Shown here in pieces: positions 1 to 4,964 of a stretch of DNA of 5,022 nucleotides. The notes below the pieces were generated by a model, which searched no databases, was not told where the DNA came from, and saw only the letters and a program-made list of their open reading frames with translations. The position numbers were made by a program, and so were the translations under genes. The stretch's first letter is position 1, and every line of letters starts with the position of its first letter. Source of the DNA: JBIKVP01 sp044356745 (GTDB lineage: Bacteria; Pseudomonadota; Alphaproteobacteria; Rhizobiales; Beijerinckiaceae); the NCBI GenBank assembly GCA_044356745.1, contig JBIKVP010000109.1, forward strand, positions 1 through 5,022. The letters run 5' to 3'.

Positions 1-87
1 ACCACTTTTCCGCAAAAAGCACGATTATGGGTTGACCGCCTATCCGATAACTTCAAAATACTTCAGACACCAACTCTTCAAATGTGA
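1..87 (+). CDS. IS630-family transposase, C-terminal fragment (runs off the window start)
   Basis: Frame 1 is open from the first base to TGA at 85-87 and encodes 28 residues. They include VDRLSDNFKIL, which resembles the C-terminal tail of IS630-family DDE transposases, where an aromatic and basic stretch is followed by a D-N-F motif. The stop codon lies inside the terminal inverted repeat, a tight arrangement typical of compact insertion sequences. The catalytic DDE residues would lie upstream, outside the window, so activity cannot be judged. Assignment rests on the short tail plus the matching inverted repeat and the IS630-like N-terminus at the other window edge. Those two lines of evidence support each other; the tail alone would be weak. 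Confidence 0.6.
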   Translation, partial: TTFPQKARLWVDRLSDNFKILQTPTLQM

Positions 88-91
88 GGGG
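70..91 (+). repeat. IS630 terminal inverted repeat, right end of the left copy
   Basis: CCAACTCTTCA at 70-80 and GAGGGG at 86-91 are separated by AATGT. The reverse complement matches 4903-4924 at 17 of 22 positions; the only mismatches are the five spacer bases. A further TATAC just outside the tip is also shared with the other copy. Confidence 0.8.
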
Positions 92-1010
92 TATACTTGT
101 TTTTGTGAGTATCAATGCCTTGATTTTTCCCGTATTTTAGAAAATGCCTGCCTGCATGCGTTAATACTCCGCACCCATCTGCAATATCAGCCAATTGATC
201 AAGGCCTGTCAGCAGTTTTACGGCCTCATATAGAGATTGGCTTTTTTCGCCGAATCCAATTTTCGTTAACCGAGCAGGCATTAAAAGCCCTGTCTCAATT
301 AATTGAGGAGCAGAACTAAGCCTTTCATCAATCTCGATTGTTATAATGGGTGTTCCAGTGGAGGGGCAGGAAATATGCCGATATGCCGTGGCAATATCAT
401 CATTGCTATTCTTAAAGGTCAGGCGCACCCAAACTTCTGCGGTTTTTTTAAGATCAGAGATCTGAATTGGGTAGGATACCATTGGTGGCCATTGACCAAT
501 CTCTTTGCCATTTCCATCGTAGATAGGGGCATGTGTGCAATTATCTTCAATTGGCCCATCTTGATCTCGAATGCGCTTACCCGTGAGTGTCCATAAAATC
601 GCGCTTGCAAGCGAAGTTTTTCCAGAGCCATTTTGTCCTTCTAGGCACCAATTATTACCGCTTATCCATAAATCGAAAGGTTTGCCGCCAAACTGAGTGA
701 GGCCACCAAAACCTGACGCTTCGATTCTTTCCAAGCGCCAAGACTCATTCTGACTGCCCGATTTTTCTGCAGTCTCTTCAGTTGCAGGATCATGCTTGTC
801 GTTATTCCACGCATCAATAATTCCAGGAAACAGAGTTTCATCGCCTTGTGCGACCTTCTTAGAATCTTGTTCGAGCAGATATTCCATCAAGCGTCGCTGC
901 GCGGGTAAGTTTAGAGTAATATTGCCAGCTTTGTGCTCTGCATATTTTGCCCACTTCAATTCCTTGCCGCTTAAAAGAGCAGTTATTGCTTCGCTTAATG
1001 AGATAGCCAT
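78..1010 (-). pseudogene. SMC/Rad50/RecF-type AAA ATPase, 3' end removed by IS insertion
   Basis: The 310-codon reading frame starts at ATG 1008-1010 with an excellent Shine-Dalgarno site. Residues 1-90 are an unrecognised N-terminal region ending in a polar linker (about 70-90). From W91 a typical ABC-ATPase start follows (RLERIEASGFGG), then a Walker A motif GQNGSGKT at residues 125-132 and the rest of an ATP-binding N-lobe up to about residue 300. No Q-loop partner, coiled coil, signature motif, Walker B or C-terminal lobe is present. Those parts are essential in this superfamily, so the protein as it stands cannot form a complete ATPase. The frame crosses the IS630 tip at 91-93, and the final residues YTPHI and the stop come from the IS. 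Related full proteins act in DNA repair or anti-phage defence, but I cannot assign this one to a named system. The missing part may lie beyond the left IS copy. Confidence 0.75.
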
Positions 1011-1130
1011 AGGTTGCCTCCTAATTATGTCTGGAGGGTCATAAAATCGATCCGCCTTATTTGAATATCTATATTATTTAATGCTTCTCTTTTTTTACAG
1101 ATTTTTTACGGCTTTATTCACAGACCACAT
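1011..1130. other. Short intergenic region between tesB and the ATPase gene
   Basis: These 120 nt separate the tesB stop from the ATPase start, both on the minus strand. The middle is AT-rich, with T/A runs at 1090-1108 and AT-rich sequence around 1060-1080 that could hold a promoter, but I see no convincing -35/-10 pair and no stable terminator hairpin after tesB. The spacing suggests the ATPase gene has its own promoter rather than being in a tight operon with tesB. Confidence 0.4.
1017..1022 (-). promoter_or_regulatory. Shine-Dalgarno site of the ATPase gene
   Basis: Read on the minus strand, AGGAGG stands 6 nt before the ATG at 1010. It is a perfect anti-16S match and fixes the start codon, so the unusual 90-residue N-terminal region is truly part of the gene rather than an over-extended frame. 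Confidence 0.8.
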
Positions 1131-1988
1131 TCACCGTCGCTCCCGTATCAAGCCTTCTTGTGCGACTGAGGCGATGAGTTCACCGCGTTGATTATAAATT
1201 GTTCCGCGTGAAAAGCCGCGTGCGCCGTAGGCTGAGGGTGTATCCTGCGCATACAGCAGCCATTCGTCCGCGCGAAAGGGGCGATGAAACCATAATGCGT
1301 GATCAAGACTTGCGCCTTGAATGCTGCTTTCAAACACTGTGCGTCCATGGGGAATCAGTGCTGTATCAAGCAGTGTCATATCAGAGGCATATGCGAGCAC
1401 GCATTGATGAATGGCTGGATCATCAGGCAGAGGCGAGGTTGCACGTATCCAGACGTGAAACTTTGGATCGCGCGGATCACGTGTCGTGTAACGCTCAAAT
1501 TCAACAGGTTTAAGCTCAATGGGGCGCTCACGCTCATAATACGCCCGCACGGGATCAGGCATAAGGGGCATAACAGAAGCTTTTATCGCGCGCTCATCGG
1601 GAAGCTGATCAGGACTGGGAACATCTGGCATGTTGATTTGATGTTCAAAGCCTTCTTCACGTGCATGAAATGAGACAGACATTGAAAAAATCGCTTGCCC
1701 ATGTTGAATTGCCAAGACGCGCCGTGTTGTAAAACTTTTACCATCGCGAATGCGATCCACTTCATAAATGATCGGCACTTTAGGATCGCCCGCAAGCAGA
1801 AAATAGGCATGAAGCGAATGAGGCTGGCGCGTTTGAACGGTGCGCGTAGCTGCGACCAGCGCTTGCCCGATCACTTGCCCCCCAAATACGCGTTGCCAAC
1901 CCACATTCGGACTGCGGCCACGAAACAGGTTCACTTCCAAAGGTTCAAGATCAAGAATTGTGAGCAGATCATCCACAGCAGAGGTCAT
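1131..1988 (-). CDS. tesB: Acyl-CoA thioesterase II (TesB)
   Basis: The enzyme hydrolyses medium- and long-chain acyl-CoA esters to free fatty acid and CoA in the cytoplasm. The product is 285 residues, close to the 286 of E. coli TesB, and has the double-hotdog layout. The N-terminal hotdog (about 10-110) holds NLFRGRSPNVGWQRVFGGQV (20-39) and SLHAYFLLAGDP (58-69). The C-terminal hotdog (about 160-282) holds the residues equivalent to the E. coli Asp204/Thr228/Gln278 triad: D203 in YASDMTLLD, S227 in ASLDHALWFHRPF and Q277 in SVAQEGL; Ser replacing Thr is common in the family. I chose the ATG at 1988 over a GTG at 1997 because AAGGTG lies 6 nt before the ATG and the GTG falls inside that site. 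It is transcribed away from the buf genes and shows no functional link with them. The gene looks intact. Confidence 0.95.
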   Translation of the reverse strand: MTSAVDDLLTILDLEPLEVNLFRGRSPNVGWQRVFGGQVIGQALVAATRTVQTRQPHSLHAYFLLAGDPKVPIIYEVDRIRDGKSFTTRRVLAIQHGQAIFSMSVSFHAREEGFEHQINMPDVPSPDQLPDERAIKASVMPLMPDPVRAYYERERPIELKPVEFERYTTRDPRDPKFHVWIRATSPLPDDPAIHQCVLAYASDMTLLDTALIPHGRTVFESSIQGASLDHALWFHRPFRADEWLLYAQDTPSAYGARGFSRGTIYNQRGELIASVAQEGLIRERR

Positions 1989-1994
1989 ATCTTG

Positions 1995-2000
1995 CACCTT
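1995..2000 (-). promoter_or_regulatory. Ribosome binding site of tesB (decides the start)
   Basis: AAGGTG on the minus strand sits 6 nt before ATG 1988. An upstream in-frame GTG at 1997 overlaps it and has no such site of its own, so the shorter start is preferred. Confidence 0.65.
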
Positions 2001-2017
2001 TTTAAAGAGATTTTTTA

Positions 2018-2045
2018 CACATAGAATGAACAGAGCTTAAAGCAA
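2018..2045 (-). promoter_or_regulatory. Possible weak sigma-70 type promoter for tesB
   Basis: On the minus strand TTGCTT (2040-2045) is followed, after 16 nt, by TATGTG (2018-2023). The -35 match is fair and the -10 match is poor (3 of 6). Position relative to the tesB start is plausible. Treat it as a candidate only. Confidence 0.22.
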
Positions 2046-2195
2046 ACACACACACACATTGAGGCATAAGAAAAAAGTACAGGCAAAATGTGGAATTCAT
2101 ACTTTTGTCATGCGCCAGCCACATTTCAGCCATGCTTAATAGACATGTTTGCCTCGTGGCGGGGAACACCCCACACTTTAACTTAACATCCTATC

Positions 2196-2200
2196 AGGAG
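2196..2200 (+). promoter_or_regulatory. Shine-Dalgarno site of bufA1
   Basis: AGGAG ends 7 nt before ATG 2208, ideal spacing. It favours this start over the ATG at 2217, and is the strongest ribosome binding site in the buf locus, consistent with high expression of the peptide. Confidence 0.75.
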
Positions 2201-2207
2201 CCTTCCT

Positions 2208-2495
2208 ATGTCAAATATGACCAAAACATTCGTCCTAGCCGCTTCAGTTGCTGCAGCAATTGCATCCATTTCAGCCGCTTCAGCGCAAACCGCTCCTGCA
2301 AAAGAAAGATGCTTTGGCATTTCAGCCGCTGGCAAAAATGATTGCGCATCAGCAGGCAACAACTCATGCGCAGGTACATCAAAAGTTGATTACGATGGCA
2401 AAGCTTGGAAATATGTTGAAAAAGGCACATGCGATAAAATGGAAGTAAAACTTAAAGATGGCAAAGCACGTAAAGGCTCATTGACAGCGCTTTGA
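2208..2495 (+). CDS. bufA1: BufA1-type bufferin precursor (DUF2282), periplasmic RiPP metallophore
   Basis: This 95-residue peptide has a Sec-type signal: short basic start, hydrophobic core (about 8-21) and an A-S-A|Q cleavage site after residue 26. The mature part keeps the DUF2282/bufferin pattern with exactly four cysteines, C35, C46, C54 and C75, in the contexts ERCFG, AGKNDC, SCAGTSKVDYDGKAW and KGTC, ending in GSL. In characterised bufferins (Caulobacter), the precursor is modified before export by a DUF692/DUF2063 pair: cysteines become thiooxazole-type heterocycles, and the product binds copper and protects against copper stress. Which of these four cysteines are modified here is inferred only from homology. 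The partner genes bufB, bufC and doxX follow directly. A strong terminator after the gene suggests separate, higher expression than the enzymes. Length and residues are normal for the family, so the gene should be functional. Confidence 0.93.
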   Translation: MSNMTKTFVLAASVAAAIASISAASAQTAPAKERCFGISAAGKNDCASAGNNSCAGTSKVDYDGKAWKYVEKGTCDKMEVKLKDGKARKGSLTAL

Positions 2496-2553
2496 TGCCA
2501 TTTTTGAGAATGTGAGGGGGCGCACAGTTATTGCGCTTCACTCACGCTAATAA

Positions 2554-2582
2554 GATGCCCGTGTACCCACGGGCATCGTTTT
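2554..2582 (+). terminator. Intrinsic terminator or attenuator between bufA1 and bufB
   Basis: A perfect 10-bp stem GATGCCCGTG (2554-2563) / CACGGGCATC (2568-2577) with a 4-nt TACC loop is followed by GTTTT (2578-2582). The stem is GC-rich and lies 58 nt after the bufA1 stop and 62 nt before bufB. The U-tract is short, so partial read-through into bufB is likely. This would give much bufA1 mRNA and less enzyme mRNA. On the minus strand the run after the stem is not T-rich, so it acts in the buf direction. Confidence 0.8.
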
Positions 2583-2633
2583 ATGGATGTCATGGTGGGC
2601 TGTTATTTAAAAGCCATGATCAATCCAAACAAT

Positions 2634-2639
2634 GAGGTG
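2634..2639 (+). promoter_or_regulatory. Shine-Dalgarno site of bufB
   Basis: GAGGTG ends 5 nt before ATG 2645 and supports that start. It gives BufB about 30 residues before the family's first conserved block. Confidence 0.6.
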
Positions 2640-2644
2640 CTGCC

Positions 2645-3568
2645 ATGCTTAATCACGTCTCTTTAGATGTCGCAAAAAAAGCCCTTCCTCAACATCCGAC
2701 GCTTGATGATCGGGTGCGCGCTTTACCAGCAAGGGCAGGCGTGGGTCTTAAGCCTGAGCATTATGCGGATATTTTAAATAACACTCCCGACATTGGTTGG
2801 CTTGAAGTGCACCCAGAAAATTATATGGGTGAAGGGGGTGCGCCGCATCACTATTTAGAAAAGATGAGAGCGCTTTATCCGCTGTCTTTACATGGTGTCG
2901 GCCTGTCGATTGGTGCGGTTCAGCCTCTTAATCGGGATCATTTAGCGCGTCTCAAACGTTTGATTGATCGCTATGATCCTGAATCTTTTTCTGAGCATTT
3001 AGCATGGTCAACACATGAATCACATTTTCTCAACGATCTTTTGCCGCTGCCTTACACAGAGGATACGCTCACACTTGTCTCTAACCATGTAAGCCAAGTG
3101 CAGGATTATCTTGGTCGGCGGATGCTGATTGAGAACCCTTCCACTTATATTCAGTTTTCGCACAATGATATGAGCGAGATTGATTTCTTGAAAGCGCTGG
3201 TACAACGCACGGGCTGTGGGTTACTGCTTGATGTCAACAATGTCTATGTGTGTGCAATTAATCATGGCTTCAAGGCTGAGGATTATATCGACGCATTTCC
3301 TGTTGAGCACATTGGTGAAATCCATCTTGCGGGTCACGCCGAAATTGAAGACGATTGTGGTGAGACGCTGCTCGTTGATGCGCATGATCGCAATGTCAAA
3401 GATGAGGTGTGGACGCTTTATGAGCGTATTATTGCGCGTTCAGGCGCTAAACCCACATTGATTGAATGGGACAATGACATTCCTGCATGGGATGTATTGT
3501 TTGATGAAGCACTCAAAGCGGAAAAAATTATGGATAATCGTCGCACAAACGCTCGAATAGCGCATTAA
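2645..3568 (+). CDS. bufB: MNIO-family (DUF692) bufferin maturase BufB
   Basis: This 307-residue protein is a DUF692 TIM-barrel enzyme, a multinuclear non-heme iron-dependent oxidase of the same superfamily as MbnB (methanobactin) and TglH. It is expected to use O2 and two or three iron ions to oxidise cysteines of BufA1 in the cytoplasm. Family blocks in order are GVGLKPEHY (32-40), EVHPENYMGEGG (54-65), LHGVGLSIG (82-90, H83), SEHLAW (116-121), LPLPYT (133-138), LIENPSTY (161-168), LLLDVNNVYV (193-202), EIHLAGH (225-231), DAHDRNV (245-251) and LIEWDNDIP (272-280). The His/Glu/Asp/Asn residues in these blocks are the usual metal ligands, and all blocks appear complete. Length is typical. bufC follows after 16 nt. 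The fold resembles xylose isomerase/endonuclease IV, but the motifs are clearly DUF692. The exact product chemistry cannot be read from sequence. Confidence 0.95.
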   Translation: MLNHVSLDVAKKALPQHPTLDDRVRALPARAGVGLKPEHYADILNNTPDIGWLEVHPENYMGEGGAPHHYLEKMRALYPLSLHGVGLSIGAVQPLNRDHLARLKRLIDRYDPESFSEHLAWSTHESHFLNDLLPLPYTEDTLTLVSNHVSQVQDYLGRRMLIENPSTYIQFSHNDMSEIDFLKALVQRTGCGLLLDVNNVYVCAINHGFKAEDYIDAFPVEHIGEIHLAGHAEIEDDCGETLLVDAHDRNVKDEVWTLYERIIARSGAKPTLIEWDNDIPAWDVLFDEALKAEKIMDNRRTNARIAH

Positions 3569-3584
3569 TAGGTTTTCTTTCATC

Positions 3585-4403
3585 ATGTCGGAGACAATCA
3601 GCGCACTTCAGGGTCATTTTGCGGATGCGCTGACATGGCGTCAAGATGCTATTCCAAATGAGATAACAGCACGGAATAGTTCAACGCCAACAAAGCGTTT
3701 TAATGTTTATCGCAACAATGTTTTTGTCAGCCTAACCGAGGCAATAAGGGGTAAATTTCCTGTTGTTGAACGCTTGCTGGGTACTGAATTTGCAGGAGCA
3801 ATGGCACGGGTATTTGTTGAAGATAATCTTCCCACATCTCCTGTCATGTTGGAATATGGCGCACATTATCCCACGTTTCTTAAAACATTTGAACCCGTAG
3901 CCCATCATCCCTATTTGCCTGATCTTGCTCAGCTTGAATGGCTGCGCATTGAAAGCTATCACGCACGGGATGCATCCCCCCTTGCCATTACGGAACTAGC
4001 TAAAATTGCACCTGAACATTTAGCAGATGTGCGTTTTATTTTGCATCCAAGCGTGCGTATCATAGCCTCATCTTATCCTATCATCAGTATTTGGCAGACA
4101 AATACGTTGGATGATGAGGTTAAAGCGATTGATGTAAGCACAGGGGGAGAAGCGGCTCTCATTGTGCGCCCTGAATTTGATGTTCTGGTCATGCCACTTG
4201 ATACAGGACAGCATGCTTTTGTGAGCGCACTTTATGATGGGCAAACGCTCAACGATGCCGCAGCACATGCGCATGATATATTTGATCAATTTTCACTCGA
4301 TGAAGCGCTTATCACGCTCTTTCAAGTCGGCGCAGTAAGCGATCTAAACTTATCCTCATCTAAACATTCACAAGGGACACAACATGATACGCAATCTGAT
4401 TAA
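3585..4403 (+). CDS. bufC: HvfC/BufC-type (DUF2063) peptide-modification partner
   Basis: The 272-residue protein begins with a DUF2063 domain (about 5-100) showing the hallmark stretch RFNVYRNNVFVSLTEAI (38-54), then FPVVERLLG (58-66), SPVMLEYGAHYPTFL (85-99) and YLPDLAQLEWLRIESYHARD (110-129). The C-terminal part (about 140-250) is a second domain with the divergent sequence usual for the family. BufC-type proteins bind the precursor and present it to the DUF692 enzyme; no catalytic activity of its own is known. The ATG at 3585 has only a weak AGG upstream, so translation may be coupled to bufB, whose stop is 16 nt before. The last 16 residues are a Ser/Gln/His-rich tail without obvious structure; their reading frame overlaps the next gene. 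The gene is complete. Confidence 0.93.
   Translation: MSETISALQGHFADALTWRQDAIPNEITARNSSTPTKRFNVYRNNVFVSLTEAIRGKFPVVERLLGTEFAGAMARVFVEDNLPTSPVMLEYGAHYPTFLKTFEPVAHHPYLPDLAQLEWLRIESYHARDASPLAITELAKIAPEHLADVRFILHPSVRIIASSYPIISIWQTNTLDDEVKAIDVSTGGEAALIVRPEFDVLVMPLDTGQHAFVSALYDGQTLNDAAAHAHDIFDQFSLDEALITLFQVGAVSDLNLSSSKHSQGTQHDTQSD
4372..4377 (+). promoter_or_regulatory. Shine-Dalgarno site of doxX, inside bufC
   Basis: AAGGGA stands 6 nt before ATG 4384 and lies within the end of bufC, allowing reinitiation or coupled translation across the 20-nt overlap. Confidence 0.55.
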
Positions 4404-4812
4404 TCAATCTATCGCACTTTTTGAGCGTATACCCTACGATGTGATTGCGATCCTCTCGCGTATCGGAATTGGTACAGTTTTTTTCCGCCCGGGGCTTTTG
4501 AAAGTAGAAGGCTGGTCAAGCGGGACAACTGTTGCGCTGTTTCGCGAAGAGTATAAGCTTCCGCTCATTTCGCCTGAACTCGCTGCCTATATGGGCACAG
4601 CGATGGAACTCGCAATGCCTATTTTGCTCTTTGTTGGATTATTCACGCGCTTTGCCGCGTTCGCGCTGCTTATTATGACCCTTGTCATTCAGATTTTTGT
4701 TTATCCCAATGCATTTGACACGCATGCGACATGGGCGGTGTGTTTTCTCATTTTGATTAAATATGGCGCGGGAACCTTCTCCCTTGATCATCTGATTAAA
4801 CGTATGTCTTGA
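4384..4812 (+). CDS. DoxX-family integral membrane protein of the bufferin operon
   Basis: The 142-residue protein has four predicted membrane segments at about 19-38, 66-86, 90-108 and 113-131. DoxX features include LSRIGIGTVFFRPGLLKVEGW (25-45), MGTAMELAMPILLFVGLFTRFAA (70-92) and VYPNAFDTHATWAV (106-119), ending in FSLDHLIKR. DoxX proteins accompany DUF692/DUF2063/DUF2282 genes in many proteobacteria (called gigT in the Cupriavidus gig cluster). Their molecular role is not settled; a part in membrane redox chemistry, or in export or reduction of the product, is inference. It overlaps bufC by 20 nt, which places it firmly in the same operon. It is the last gene before the second IS copy, and its stop at 4810-4812 is 90 nt from the IS tip, so it is not damaged. 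Confidence 0.9.
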   Translation: MIRNLINQSIALFERIPYDVIAILSRIGIGTVFFRPGLLKVEGWSSGTTVALFREEYKLPLISPELAAYMGTAMELAMPILLFVGLFTRFAAFALLIMTLVIQIFVYPNAFDTHATWAVCFLILIKYGAGTFSLDHLIKRMS

Positions 4813-4852
4813 AAGTGCGCTAATATACGATCTTTTGCCTTCATCGTGCGTT

Positions 4853-4882
4853 CATGTGATACATGCCATGGAATAGTCATGG
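4853..4882. repeat. Tandem CATG-based inverted repeats downstream of doxX
   Basis: Two adjoining dyads are visible: CATGT-GAT-ACATG (4853-4865) and CCATG-GAATAGT-CATGG (4866-4882). Neither is followed by a T-run, so this is not a standard intrinsic terminator. They could form a weak double hairpin at the operon end or be chance. Confidence 0.4.
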
Positions 4883-4902
4883 TTCGTCATTTGAGATGTA
4901 TA

Positions 4903-4924
4903 CCCCTCGTGAGTGAAGAGTTGG
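4903..4924 (+). repeat. IS630 terminal inverted repeat, left end of the right copy
   Basis: CCCCTC (4903-4908), spacer GTGAG, then TGAAGAGTTGG (4914-4924). It is the inverted counterpart of 70-91, with identical outer and inner blocks. TA dinucleotides at 4899-4900 and 4901-4902 fit TA-target insertion. Confidence 0.8.
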
Positions 4925-4964
4925 CGTTATCTTTTTATTAAGGTTGTTTTGATTCCAATTTGGT

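Larger units (their letters stand above)
1..91 (+). mobile_element. IS630-family insertion sequence, right (3') end, partial
   Basis: This is the distal end of an insertion sequence that starts outside the window. It carries the transposase C-terminus and a terminal inverted repeat at 70-91. That repeat matches, in inverted form, the end of another IS copy at 4903-4924. The tip is GAGGGG at 86-91, followed by TATAC; TA dinucleotides at 92-93 and 94-95 fit the TA target duplication known for IS630/Tc1-mariner elements. The IS interrupts the ATPase gene on the opposite strand. The exact tip could lie 2 nt further out because TA is repeated. Confidence 0.75.
1989..2207. other. Divergent intergenic region between tesB and bufA1
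   Basis: These 219 nt must contain the promoters for tesB (minus) and the buf locus (plus). Visible items are an alternating AC run at 2046-2058, a short GGGG-AACA-CCCC dyad at 2161-2172, and several CATG tetranucleotides (2109, 2131, 2144). I could not find a good sigma-70 pair or a clear extracytoplasmic-function sigma promoter in a workable position for bufA1. Known bufferin operons are often driven by ECF sigma factors whose motifs vary between lineages, so the promoter is probably here but unrecognised. Confidence 0.5.

Noticed and set aside
70..91. Two 11-nt blocks with a 5-nt spacer (shared on both window edges), like a Xer/dif recombination site
   Set aside because: The two arms show no dif-type dyad symmetry, and they coincide with transposase gene ends and TA dinucleotides, which fit IS630 terminal repeats.
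32..319. 95-codon plus-strand frame covering the left IS end and the ATPase gene
   Set aside because: It crosses the IS boundary in a frame different from the transposase tail and runs antisense to the conserved ATPase sequence.
419..631. 70-codon minus-strand frame inside the ATPase gene
   Set aside because: It overlaps the conserved Walker A region in another frame and shows no recognisable features.
1027..1044. Tiny minus-strand frame ATG-ACC-CTC-CAG-ACA-TAA ahead of the ATPase gene, a possible leader peptide
   Set aside because: Only five codons, no ribosome binding site of its own and no attenuator structure; most likely chance.
1299..1673. 124-codon open frame on the plus strand opposite tesB
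   Set aside because: It lies antisense inside a clearly conserved gene, has no family-like sequence, and has an amino-acid composition typical of a shadow frame.
2046..2058. Alternating AC run, a possible phase-variable repeat
   Set aside because: Only about six dinucleotide units and not placed between promoter elements that I can recognise; too short to argue for phase variation.
2163..2167. GGAAC resembling the -35 element of an ECF sigma promoter for bufA1
   Set aside because: A -10 element 16-17 nt later (around 2184-2188) would read TAACA rather than an ECF-type motif, and the transcript would start at or inside the Shine-Dalgarno site (2196-2200).
2645..3568. Endonuclease IV or xylose-isomerase-like sugar enzyme
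   Set aside because: The TIM-barrel fold is shared, but the ordered motifs (GVGLKPEHY, LHGVGLSIG, LIENPSTY, LLLDVNN, EIHLAGH) and the neighbours are those of the DUF692/MNIO family.
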